Of a DNA stretch of 64,000 nt, positions 36,701-48,723 are shown in pieces. Made by a program: the position numbers and the translations under genes. The stretch's first letter is position 1, and each line of letters opens with the position of its first letter. Origin of the DNA: Cloeon dipterum (taxonomy: Eukaryota; Arthropoda; Insecta; Ephemeroptera; Baetidae); NCBI RefSeq assembly GCF_949628265.1, contig NC_088788.1:32908335-32972334 (forward strand), given 5' to 3'. The notes below the pieces were generated by a model. That model was not told where the DNA came from. It saw only the letters and a program-made list of their open reading frames with translations, and searched no databases.

Positions 36701-37177
36701 GTCCGGGTCACAAATTAAAACAAGATGGAACAAAGTCCGATTTTCTGATATACCCTGTTGATACAAGTGGAGGAGGAGTAGATTAGCGACAGCTTGATTC
36801 TTTCTGTTTGTTTGCTTGTTTGTCGAGTGTCTGGCGAAAAGTAAAAACAACCATAGAACAGGATTACACACATGGGCTATCACAGTTATTATATATGCAA
36901 TCAAGCGCACTCGGCACCCACTTGTTTCGTCTGGCGGGGGTCTAAGGCTGCAAGCTACGATCAAGGGTGTCCCAAAAATATTTGATTCTTTAGAGCCATC
37001 CGTCTTCTGTTTCACTCCTCTCGTTGCCAATCATCTTTTCTTTTGTTTTCTTTGTGTTAGCGAGGTCGTCTTTAATCAAAAATATTTTTCGAGCGACACA
37101 CTAATTTTGCTGGATTCACTCGCGAGACACTCACAGTGTCTCTCGGTGGAGCACCACTGAGGCCGCGCAGGCGACTG
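33721..37177. other. Intergenic region and Larp4 3' UTR
   Basis: No gene is supported. The Larp4 3' UTR lies at the right-hand end. Minus-strand ATTAAA at 37071-37076 would give a short UTR, and further AATAAA at about 35930 would give a long one. TG microsatellites occur at about 35585-35612 and 36411-36438, and triplet repeats near 35870-35900. The GC-rich block at 36.48-36.71 kb has open frames on both strands that I treat as chance. Confidence 0.4.
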
Positions 37178-40100
37178 CTACTTGGGCGACCGCGGCTCGC
37201 GGCTCCGGCGGTCGTCGCTGCGTCGGCTGCGCGTCTGCACTTGCCGCCCGCCGCGTCCCACCCGCACCTCCTTGGCCGCCACCGCGTTCAAGCCATCTGG
37301 TTGTAAGCCAAACTTTACATCAGAATTCACTCAAAACAGATAAAATCTAAATGGACCGTTAAACCAACCGAATTTTTTTGCTCCAAATTTAATGATATTT
37401 TCAACTCTCAATGCTTACTGGCGCGTTAACTTTAGAGTATCTGTCAATCAGGCTTGTTATGGGAGGTTACATTAAATTTGAACTGTGGATAATGGATAAT
37501 CTGAACTTTTGTCTACCTTAAAGTGCGGCAAAACAAAGTGTCCAAAGCCATAACAAGATAATTCTACAAAATGAGTCAGTGGTGGTTTATTTTTAATTAA
37601 ATAGGCCAAAATTTCGCCGCTTAGCATAGTTGGTGTGGTAAAATGCCTTCAGTCTGAACATAGGCTCAATTCTTGACAAGGTTGTAAGAGAATGAGTAAA
37701 CAATAATTCAATATAGAATTGTTTATTAACCAACTATTATGTCATTGATTTATTTTTCACAATCCACGGTTCAAATTTTATGTTAAAACTACTGTCCTTA
37801 AAAGTAGTGTGCACATGGAACTAGAGCGGGTCTATACCACCATTCTAATCGGTATCACGGTATCAGACAAGCAGGCGAACTAAAATGAGGAGAAAATAAG
37901 AACAAGGTGTTTTATGCATATTCTAGCACCCTGATTCAGCTCAGCAAGTTTAACTTGACCTAACTTAAATCTATGATATTTGAAAATTTAATATGGGCTC
38001 GCGAAACAAAACAACTACATATTTTGGCGAGGGCTATTAGCTGATACGTCCAAGTTGGGATTTCAAAGCTGAGATATTCTCTTCACGTGTGATTTGAAAC
38101 AAGAATAGCACAGTGAACAATTTCGATTCTGTATTATTGTTCATAAAGAACTGCATCCTCCAATTGTCGATACTATTTAAAGGACAGCTCAAGCCTATCA
38201 AATGATTAAAAACATATGAGCAAGTAGTGTTAAGTGCACCTAATAAAAGTGGTAGAGCAACTCTCTTCTCGTCTAATACATAGCTTCCGCTTGATGTGAG
38301 AATAAAAGAGAAACTAGATTGAAAAATACCGCCCCCTCCCCCTTTGACCTAACAAGTAGGAGTAACAAATTTCGCTCTTGTGCATTGGTTTACTTTGACG
38401 GTCCAACTTGTCCAAATTAGCTGGCGTGGAAACCTACTGACCTCTAAGCTCTGGTTGCTTGTTTCCGTTTCCCTCCGACTCAGACTTGCTTCTTTCCTCA
38501 CGCATCTGCTTTTCGCGATGGTGCTGCGCCACTTGTGCATAGCTAAGTTTTGAGCCTGGCGGGGGAGAGGGTGCGTTTGGAGCGTTGTCCTGGCTCTGTT
38601 TCTCAATTGGGTTAGTCATCGTTGAGGCGTTGGCCATCACGGGCGCTGTAGTCGCCGCCGCCGTCGCGCTCGAGCGGGACGCTTCCGGAGTTGACTTGGC
38701 GCTCGCGCCACTCACCTCTCCGTTCAGCAAGGCATCATCAGTCTTCGTGGATTTGTCGGCCATGCTTTTGACCGACCTGGAAATCAAACACAGAAAACTG
38801 CTCAGTAAGACGCTCTAACGGTTCCATCATCTGAGAAAATAAATCTAAAAGAGATCCACTCACTTCTCAGGGAAATTTGGAGGGGTCGCAAGAGGAGCAG
38901 GTGGTGTTTCTGTTAGTGCCTTTTCTACTTTGGCCACAGCTTTTACTACTTTGGGCTGGGGCGCTGCTGCTGATGCTGCAGCTGCTAGTGTCTTGGGCGC
39001 CGATGAAACGACAGAAGCAGCCGTAGGCGTTGGAGGAGGCGGAGGAGTGGCACTCACTTCAGGCTGAGCTGGGACGTCTTTATCACGAGAGCTGGACGTA
39101 GAAACCTTTACTTTGGCTGTGCCTTTCACCACATCAGAGAGCCTGCAACGCACAAACAGCGCAAGTTTAATAATGTGGTAGAAGCAAAACTTGGTTTGCA
39201 GAAGAGTATACAAAGATTTTGTTGTAAAATTGACACTTTGAAAAGGAAATGGAAATACCTGCTCTCCCAAGGTGATGGTGAAGCTGAGGTCTCTTGCTGT
39301 TCAGGGGCAGGCGCTTTGGTGCTTGATTCCTGATCCAGACCGGGCAAGGGAGGAAAAGCTGTTGCCTCCAAGTCAAACTTGGGGCCAGGCTGCACGACAG
39401 GCGCAGCAGCGGTCACGGCCGGCTGCGGACTGTTGGCCGTCGCACGCACCATTCCGCTTGCACCTCTGCTCTCTTCTTCCTTTCTCCGTCTCCTTGGCCT
39501 GCAAAATATTAAACAGCCTTGTAATTGCTTAGTACATTTGAGAATGGAATAATGAATAAAATTTGACAGGAAAAATATATTTCCCCTAAAATTTATTAAC
39601 GCAGTTTTTGAGCTAGGTTCAAGGGTTTATTTATTACCAGCATGAATAGAGATTATTTTCAGACCAGAGTTAGAGACCAATTTATATTGCTTAACGTAAG
39701 AAGCAGTAAAATGTAATACTAAATGATAAAATAGAGTGGATTTGATTTTATAGAAGCTTCACACATCAAATTGATTAGATAAAAAACAACTCTAGTTTGC
39801 ATGTTCAGAACATCGTAAAAATGTTTGAGACAAGGTGAATATATTATGAACTCACTGATCAAGAAAAACTTAACCTTAGAATTCAGGTTAACAATGAACC
39901 TAACATTGATCTGCACTTTAGGTTTGTGTTAACTTAACTAACCTGAGAGAGCCTGCGGCATCCTTGTCAGGGAGCCTGCGGTCGTCTTGGGGCATAGAGT
40001 CATCAGGTCTGGCCAGGTCAAGGAGCGCAGTCTTAGGCAGGTCGGAGGCGGGCAAGGGCACGGGGCGCGATGTGTCGGGGAGACTGGAGGCGGTGGGACG

Positions 40101-43100
40101 CTTCTTGAGGCGCGGATTGTACTTGGCCGCCTGCTGCTTGGGGAAGGGACTCTGTGGCGCGAGGCCGTTGACCGAGAAGACGCTGCCAATATCAAAGTAG
40201 TTGCCCCAGGGCATCAGCGGCTGCGTGTAGCCGAAGGCAGGCTGCGCGGCAGCCGTTGGCGCCGGGTAGATGATCTGCACGGTGTTGGGGAAGTTGAGCG
40301 AGTTGGCTTGCGGTGCCGCCTGAGCCGACCCGTTCGCGTACACCATAGTGGCGGCCGGCACGAATGGGCGCGCCGCCGCCGCTGCCGGCTCGAAAACGGC
40401 TGGCGGGCTACGGAATCCGTTCTTCTGCGAGTTGGAGCCGTTCATCGGCAGTCGGTTCATCGGCTTCGCCTTGATGCGAGCCATGATCGGCTTGCCTTGG
40501 AACATGCGCTTCTCCTCGCGCAGGAAGCGGTAGGCGCGCTGCGCGTCCTCATCAGACTCAAACGTCACATACCACGAGCTGTTGTGAGCGAATTCGCAAG
40601 ACACGCACTTAGGACAGTTTTCTCCGGTGAACAGTTTCTGCGGATCCAATTTCACAAATGAGAAGGGTGTTCAGGTATTTAAAAATAGCTTGAGCTTGCT
40701 GCCAATGAAAATTTACAAACTGCTAGATTCGGCATTTAAAGAAATTTCATCATAGTTCATAAATGACGTGTAATTGAGGAACTGAAATTTATTGCCACCA
40801 GTGTAGTTTCTGCAATGAAATGTAAATGCCCTTTCATGCTCTCGCATTAAATACTAAATTGATAAACTATGTTTAAAAACTCATTTCTGCATGTGACTGC
40901 CAAGTAAGTAAATAAAATTAGCATCTACTCAGCAGTTTTTACAGTCCATAGATGATTCCTTACCTCAATCTCTTCAGTTGGAGTACTTTCAGACACTTCC
41001 CTCAAAATGACTATGCACCTTTTGTGGTTTGGCCTCACTTTGAGACCCTCCTCGTCCACCTGGACTATAGAGGATTCTAAAAGGCAAATGGCATTAGAAT
41101 TGTTCCTGCAACCTTCTGAAAAAATTCACCTCTCAAAACATCAGTTATTAGTTTGATATCCGTGGTCAGCTTTTTAACTTGGTTAAAATTCGCAACTGTC
41201 CAGATCGGGACGTACTGGTCATTGTCCATTTGCGACAGCAAGTAAGTATCACTTGCAAGGTTCTCTCTGTAACACAAACAACAACAGTTTATTATGAATC
41301 ACCGCCGATATGTTTTGTCAGGAATGTGGACTATGCATGATCAATCTTGAGAAGGGGATTCTATGAAATTATTATTATTGCTAGCCATGGAGGAAATCAA
41401 GCTTCCTATTTTAGAATATTTTGATAACGAAATTGAGATAGAAAATGGATATTTATAATCAAGACTAGCCTGAGCATGATAATAAAATTTGTATCATGCG
41501 CAATACGCAGAATTTCAATGCAAAGGAACTGGTTATGGCTGACCAGTGGAAGGGTAAAACTATAACTAGATGATATAACTAGAAATGAATCATTGCCACC
41601 TGGAATGTCGATATTCCTAATTAACATCATTATCCTGACGTTATAGAAATATATTTAATTGAGAAAAATAAGATCCGCGTTGCCTTGGCTTAATTTTACG
41701 AGGATTTGTACACCTTTAACCAACGAAAAGGTCCAAATATCGACCGTCTCAACTGGTCAGAGGGATGTATATTTATTTCGCACTCATTCGACACCAAACG
41801 CCTTATCAAACAGGCCTCTGGCTCTAATTAGGTGCTGTTTGCTTCCTCTCGACTTGTTCTCCTCCTTTGCTGATAAGCTTTAAAGTCAAAGCCACTCTGA
41901 TTTTCTTATCTGCCCTGCAGAAAGTCGGGTTATCCGACAAAATTATTATTTCCTATAATCTGTGATTGTTTGCGCTAACTTGGTATCAACATTTTAAAAA
42001 CAGATTTCACAGTCAGTTGACCGGGTTATAAGCAAACATTTGTTGTTCACTAAAGCATAAATATTTATGGAGGACTCACACTTTTCGACTAACTCACACA
42101 CACACTTCTCGGTAAGATAGGGCATTGACATTAATTCTTCCTATCAGACCGAGAAGTGTAAAGTGAACGGAAAGTGTTAATCTACCATATATCCATTATA
42201 GTATTTATCACTACACTATGGCTTTCAAATAGGACATAATTGCAAAGAAAATGAAAGAGGAAATAAAAGGCAATTTAAAAAATAGAATCGGAAAACATCT
42301 TCCTAAATTAGAACTGACCTCGAGAAGTAGTACTCGAGTTGTGTGGCCAACAACTGTTTGAGCTGCTCAAGTTCGGCTGGGGTCATGTTAGCCGTGTTAG
42401 GGCTCTGGCCGCTGGCCGTCGCACCGGTCGGCATTGCGTCGTCCCCGTTGACTAAATGCCTGTCAGACTCGGAAGCGCCGGCAGCGTGGTGATCAGGGGT
42501 GGGCGCGGCGAAAGCCACCCCTGAAGGGATCTTCTCAATGTCCCCATTCATGTACACGTACCCTGAAAGCAAATGTTAGGAACAACGTTAACACATTTAC
42601 ACATGATTTAATCAAACTTTATAACATTTAATTTAGTTATACTAAAATAAAGAAGAGACAAACCGTAAAATGGCCAGTGCGGCCAAACGATTGTATAGGT
42701 CTGTTCATGAGGATACATATTAATAAATCAAATGATTGAAACTGAAGCAAAAATGCGCTAGTGCGGTCAATTTTTGGCAATACACCCAGTCCTTCTTCAT
42801 GCAGTCACTATTGATCACGCCGCCAACGTGTGCCGGGTGAGTAAGTAGTAGCCCTTCGCGCCCCCAATCACATCCACTGCACGCAAATGTCGCAAACCGA
42901 AAACTGAATTGTTATTTCAAACATCGAATGGGCATTTCAGTTGAAAGAAAAATAGTTAGGAACTCTTCAACCCTATCACTGAAGTTGTTGGTTAAAATAG
43001 GAAATAAATTTATACGAATATAAATTAAACTAAAAAACACTGACTCTGAAAATCATATTTTTTTTGCTAAATCTTTTTAAGGATAATTTAATAAGCTGAA

Positions 43101-46100
43101 AATAAAATTGACTGCTATGTTCGATAATTGGCTGTGTTAATTTAGGCAAGCAACCAGCCGACAAAAGTTGTCTGAACTGATTAATGTATTTTTTTTATTC
43201 AAGGTATTATGTAGAAATAAAATTGTGAACAATTTCATTAGACGAAAGAGTATTAAATTAAAATATTATGAAATGTTGAGCACTAAACGATGTAAAATAT
43301 GAGGAAAATTCTAGGTAACTACAGGAGTGGTAGAATAGGATAGCCACAAAGCGCGTCTGTTACAAAAATCGTGAATTTGGAAAAAAAAATTAACGCAATT
43401 TCCGGCCAAACACATTGCCCCACCAATTTCAACAGAAAAAAAACTTGTTTTAGCCCCAGGCGTATCCCAGAGCCCCAAAAACCATAATTAGTGACCACAC
43501 GTGCCCTGGGATCCGCAGGGACCTCGGTTAGGGCGCTGGGCGAGGACCCTAGGGGTCACCGGGACCCCGCTGAGGGTGTGCTGACGACTTGGCACAACGA
43601 GGTGCCGTTCACTGCTGGCCTACATTAGGGCGGCCCTCGTGAAGGAACCGCGCCCCCCTGGGTGACCCAAAGATGTCCCCCGACAGCCGGAAGTCCCCCG
43701 ACCACTCGGCAGTGCGCCCCAACGGCCCCCGGGACGGCAGAGCAGGGCTCGCGGACACCATGTGCCCTCGCATCCCTCGTTGAATGCCCGTGGAGTGGCC
43801 GCAAAAGCGGCTTTCGGTGCCGACAACGCCCGCTCGGCACCGCCCGAACCCACCGAAAATTTGGCGACTCAAATTGGGCTTCGACCGGGCGTCAAATCGC
43901 GGCCGAAAAGGGTCAGAAAGGTGTTGCTTACCTCGAAAAAGAAGCCCTCAATCTCAACACAATCTTTTCCTAACCTTGCAAAATGGCCGACATCGGTGGC
44001 ACATGCAGGGGAACATTGCATCGCGGCACGGCACCGGTGCTGCCACCTCACGTCCGCAGTCCTCACTTTTGCTTCTCGGCGCCAAAGCCACAAAACGCTC
44101 CACTAACTCTTTAAGCGTGCTACTATCGGTTTTTAATGCTTTTTGCAAAGACCAACTACACTTTTTCTCTGTGTTTTAACATATTTTCGCACCGCGGTTT
44201 GACTAAAAATTAGGGTGAATCTATTCCTCGGTATCATTTCCCTCTGCTTTCCACTAATATTCTGAAATATTTATGATTTTTATGGTTATATAGCTCGAAT
44301 TACAACCTGTTTTATTTTTTATTCAAATTGACGACAAGTATAGGTGATTGCAAATAAATCGGTATTTTGGGTTGCACAAGTGCTAAAAAGTAGTCGGTGC
44401 CTTTGACCCGCTGCCGCCGCGTGAATCGCTCTACTTCTTTTTGCGTCGCAGGAATGCGAACGAACGTTTTCGAGGAAACTCGCGCGCTAGTTAATTGCAC
44501 GCAGTCAGCGGATCAAACAAATTGGGAGGAAGAACGCTACTTCTCGATTTTAATTACCTTTTTTGTCAGAGCCCTTTGTGGTCGGTGTCGGTACAGCATC
44601 TGCGGTGAACGAGAAGCAAACTTATTAAAAAGTACTACAAAAGCTCTTTTTGATAAGAAAATGATTTGGGGAAAAAGCATTTGAAATTATTGTTGCCATT
44701 TTTTAACAATACCTTTCTTGAGAACGAGAGCTTTCCAATGGTGATTAAATTTCTCAAATTTTTCCCTTGATTTTATTGATTTAAGAGAACTTCTTTGAAA
44801 ATCATTGACCAATGAATTCTATTAAGTAGTTTTTGAATATGACATATTTACATTTTTAACAAGGGTTCCTAATTTGAAAATAAATTAAATTACACTCTTT
44901 AACTTCCCTTTTCAAAAATATCCATTTTTGTTAAAACAAAAGCAGCAAATATAATTTATTAATTTTCATTATTTTTCTGTTCCATTTTCTGGTTTCGGGA
45001 GGGGAGAATTTATTGCAGCTAGCTTACCCTCAGCTTGAGACGAGTTTGATGGGACAACGTCCAATGTTGAGTCAGAATCCGTGTCTTCTGTTCCATATTC
45101 GTCACCTTTTTCTAGTGCCTCTGAAGGTGGACGAACACCAGAAGTCACCTGATAAAAACAATAAATTTTGTTCAGCTGGTTTATTTGCAAGAATAAGATT
45201 TGCTGGTAGAAATAACTCTCCTCTGATTTTAGAGGCTAAACGATGGCGTCGGCAAACACCTACGCACCACACCAAAAAACAGATCTAACGCAATAAGATT
45301 TCAGCAATTAATCGCGTTGAAGCTCTCGCAACTGGTGCATTTTTGTTTTTACGAACTCGACGCTTGGCAAAGCAGCTTTTTCGTTTCAAAACCAAGAAAC
45401 GCTTTGCAGAAAACAACGTTCGATAATGGAAACTGTCGAAAGAAGTCGAGGAATAAATTGAAACGAAATCTCTGACTATGACGCATTTTTTCCTAATTAA
45501 GAGGCAAAATATTAAAATGCTCATCATGAAATGCGACTCGATTTTCACCGACCTCGCATCTGTAAATCCCCCCTCATGTTTGGCTTGTTTGCTGGCAAAT
45601 CTGGCGGGGGTGGGTGGGTGGGTAGGTGAGGGTGAGCACATCATTAGCTGCGCGACGCAACCTCCAAACGAGAGCTAAACTAAAAAAAAGCCGCTTTGCC
45701 AACAAACCGACTCATTTCTCGGAAAGACAACATGCAAATGATTCGCCTTAATTCGCCGTTCGACAAACGTCGCCAGGAGAAGATGCAACTTATGCAACAC
45801 GCTTGCCGTCACGGTGCTGCCAGTTGCAGCCATTCGCTTGTTTCCTTGTCTGTGTTATATAATTATATGAAGTTCCATCCATCCCATACAGCTGCGCATC
45901 TATATTTCATTTTTTATAACTTTCTTTCTTTTTTATCTTTTGAAATTGGTCTCCCCCGTGCCGGTTATCTTGATAAAACTTAACTGTCTGGAAATAAAAT
46001 CGTTTTTAAACATTTTAAATTATTTATTATTTATATTTGTTATGGATGCTTGTAGAAATTTTTTACTAGACATAGAGCATTTTCCTAGGTATAAAAAGCG

Positions 46101-48723
46101 TCCTTAAATTTACTACCGTAGGACTGATTGTGAGCTCCGTTGTGCAGCCTTGTCATGATAATGCTAAGATTATTTTAAACAAAGAAGGAAAGTATACATG
46201 TTTCAGAATTGAAGGTTTATACTTTTGATGTTTTTATTCTAAAGTCTTTAAAATCTTTCATTAAATATTTAAATTATTGCAAAATTAATGGAAAGATAAA
46301 AATTGAAAAATTGTAAAAGAAAATATATATATAATATCACACGCAATTGTACTGTACACTGTAAAACAGCTGTTTCGGCCCCGCATAAGCCTCGGATTAG
46401 CAGTGCTTGACCTCCAAAACAAAATTCATATCCACAATATTAGCTGCAGAGAAATTTGTACGAGCGATCGTTGAAAACTTCCGCCTACACTCTTTCCGAG
46501 TGCAAACGAGGAAAGAAACGAGCAACGAAATTCTTGACAACCCTGCAACTCGCATTTTCCCTGTGATAGAAATTTCCTCTTACAAAAATTCCATCCTTTC
46601 TTATAGGAGCTATTTTCTAAAAATTAAAAATTGCTTCTAACATCATCTAGAAGGAAAAGTTGTTCGCCCATGGGACTAGCCACTGTAAAATCATTTTACT
46701 AACAATAAGTTCACCCTACAGTTTTATCCTTCTATAAATTTTTAATATCTGGATGTATCTTATTTTTTTAGGTTTTTTCCTGCTTCGCGGCTTGAAAATT
46801 ATGCTATCGGACTGGGCTTACATTCCATAAGTTCCCTTGTGGGTTAAATTTGAATTTTAACATCATTTTAATATTTCAGTAAAACATTTTTTTATATTCG
46901 CTTGAATTTTCCTGAGTGCATGTGAAAGTTTCGCTTAAGAGTTTTTCGCATTAGCGTTTTTTTTTGTTCAGTTTATCTCCAGTCCAAAGCGCCAACGAGT
47001 CATCTTTTTTGTCAGAATATATATTCCTCTCCATCTCAGTCTAGAAACTTTTGCTTTCGCAATATTATTTTGTGTATGGTGCATATCAGGGCTTAATAGA
47101 GAGAGTACGGCACGACCGTTATTGTATTTGTTTCATTATTATATTTACTATCCATTGATCCAGCAGCGCTTTGACCAATCTCCACGCTGCAATTTACAAA
47201 ACCGGCAGCGGGGGCGGCTGGCCATTGAGGGGATATACTTTTTATTAGTTATTACGGACTGGTATAGAACTTCTTTCCCCGCAACAAATATTTGCCAGAA
47301 AAGTGATTCTGAGTTTGGTATTAAACGAAAAGCACGTCTTCAATTGTCAGTTTGTTTAGAAATGCACTATCAGTCCTGCAAGGCTAATAGCGTTTTATAT
47401 ATTTTTACGATTTCTAAGCTGCTGAAAATTTCTCTCGTCAACCGTTCGATTTTCTATCAGGCAAATATAAATTCCTTTGTAAAAAATCGTGCTTTTTTAA
47501 TTTTTCCATTTCATTTGGGGGTTTCCCGTTTCATCGGAATGTTGGGAAATTGTTTTTATTTAAGCATCAGTTGCAAATATAAGAAACGGAATCATTTTGA
47601 CCCAAGAAATCCAATGATCTTAAAATGCGTACAAACACAAACTAGGAATTGTAATGGAAATTTAAAAGAAAAAAATATGGAATCAGAAAATCTTTGCACC
47701 ACATTTAGCCAAAAACTTTTGCACTATACCAAAGGCAGGGACATATCTAAAGACGTTGGGCGAGGTGGATTAGATCTATGGCCTTAAACACTGTATCTGG
47801 TTGTTGGAGCCAGTGAGCAGGAGAAACACCAGTAAGGCAAGAAAGTTGGGCCGCGTTTCAAAACCCCATCAATGCCGTGTACTGCCGTCATAGACTGATC
47901 ACGTGACCGAAATTTCCAAACCTCTGGGTCAACAGTAGGAGCAGACAGAGATAAGATTGTCTTCTTCCCCTTCAAGCAACTTTTGGAATTCAGAAATTTT
48001 TTCGACTTTTAAGCTGAGACAAAAGAAATCGCGTTGGCGTCGAGCGTATACATATTCAGCGGTGAGCTAAAAATAGAGAGCAAAGAAGAGAGAGACAGCC
48101 ACCGCACCGATTTCCATCCACCCACGTGTTCTCGGCTGACGTCACCCCCGCCTTCCCGCGCATTTACCTCCCTTATGCCACGGGGTGGCACAGCAGACTG
48201 CGTATTGATCCAAACATGGCGCGAGAGAGAGAGAGAGAGAGAGCAAGAGAGTGGCCTGGGCTGGAGTCGCGCGACCGGCCGCCTGCCGAGCGGCCGTGGC
48301 CCCCCGGGGGCCACGCGACGCCGCGAGAGGCCCAAGGCCACCCCCGCAGGCAGGGGCACGGGGTGGGTGGGACGATGGCTAGGGTGGCCACACGACCCTG
48401 AAATCGAGACACCTCTCTCCCAGGTCCCACACCCTGAGACCCGATCGTGTCAAGCGGCGGCGCTCGCGTTTGATCCAGCCCCGTGCGTTCGACGGTTCCT
48501 TCGCTCCGAGGGGTAAACGTTTAGACGTCAGAGGGTGGCAACCCTAGGGAAAGCTGGCAAGGTGGTTGGTGCTCACGGATCTCACCTTCTGCACGACGAA
48601 GCAGCGCGGGTTGAAGGCCGTGCAGATGTAGGTGCCGTCGGCCTCGAGGTAGCCAGCGATGGGCTCAAAAAAGTGCGACGTCACGGCGCCGCGTGCTGTT
48701 GTTTTGGCCCGTGTGTTTGGCAT
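37178..48723 (-). CDS. Larp4B: La-related protein 4 (Larp4/Larp4B)
   Basis: Ten exons join in phase into 806 codons: 48586-48723, 45028-45148, 42319-42562, 41130-41266, 40964-41076, 39943-40637, 39259-39498, 38864-39142, 38442-38776, 37178-37296. Larp4 is a cytoplasmic RNA-binding protein that associates with poly(A) and poly(A)-binding protein and affects mRNA stability and translation. The La motif runs from about 145 (LEYYFSREN) through [16 protein letters not shown] to about 215; the RRM-like module follows ([32 protein letters not shown]) to about 310. Further on are the conserved FPPLPG and SYAQVAQ motifs and a basic RS-rich tail. The La motif through the tail is certain. The first two exons are inferred: their phases (0, then +1) fit the acceptor at 42562 exactly, and AFNPRCFVV near residue 40 loosely recalls a PABP-binding PAM2 motif. 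If they are wrong, ATG 42551 is the start (716 codons). Confidence 0.92.
37297..38441 (-). other. Larp4 intron 9 (1.1 kb)
   Basis: AT-rich intron with clear GT-AG ends. Nothing else is recognised. Confidence 0.7.
41267..42318 (-). other. Larp4 intron 3 (1.05 kb)
   Basis: AT-rich intron that interrupts the first conserved block of the La motif (FSR/ENL). No embedded gene is seen. Confidence 0.7.
43451..44110 (-). promoter_or_regulatory. CpG-rich island in Larp4 intron 2, possible alternative promoter and first exon
   Basis: About 660 bases, far more GC- and CpG-rich than the flanks. On the minus strand a good donor (TTCGAG followed by GTAAGC) ends a possible exon at 43932. Spliced to 42562 it would give a leader for a short Larp4 starting at ATG 42551. 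Long open frames on both strands look like effects of high GC. A GC-rich inserted repeat is the other explanation. Confidence 0.4.
45608..45622 (+). other. G-quadruplex motif
   Basis: Four GGG runs separated by single T bases, a textbook highly stable quadruplex arrangement. It is on the strand opposite to Larp4 transcription, inside Larp4 intron 1. Confidence 0.8.
48223..48243. repeat. (GA)n repeat near the Larp4 promoter
   Basis: About ten GA dinucleotides in a CpG-rich stretch, 340 bases inside Larp4 intron 1. GA repeats near insect promoters are typical GAGA-factor targets; that role is inference here. Confidence 0.6.

Larger units (their letters stand above)
45149..48585 (-). other. Larp4 intron 1 (3.4 kb)
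   Basis: No coding exon is recognised. An open plus-strand frame at 47122-47787 is long for AT-rich DNA but resembles no family I know. A CpG-rich stretch (48.1-48.5 kb) with a GA repeat lies just downstream of the proposed first exon. Confidence 0.5.

Noticed and set aside
36242-37160. Overlapping open frames of 100-158 codons on both strands
   Set aside because: They sit in a GC-rich patch next to TG repeats with no family similarity or splice support.
39987-40661. Long plus-strand open frame of 224 codons
   Set aside because: Antisense shadow of the large GC-rich Larp4 RRM exon.
44969-45027. Coding-like read-through after the Larp4 second exon, ending at a stop near 44969
   Set aside because: A good GTAAGC donor at 45027 joins in phase to the known Larp4 exon, which explains the data better than a separate two-exon gene. 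I keep the alternative as a test.
47122-47787. A 222-codon plus-strand open frame
   Set aside because: It has no ATG at the start, no recognisable domain and low-complexity AT-driven composition, and it lies in a Larp4 intron. I treat it as chance; a transcript would change this.
48034-48516. A plus-strand 160-codon frame with a run of Glu/Arg
   Set aside because: The charged run is the translated GA microsatellite, and the rest follows from high GC.
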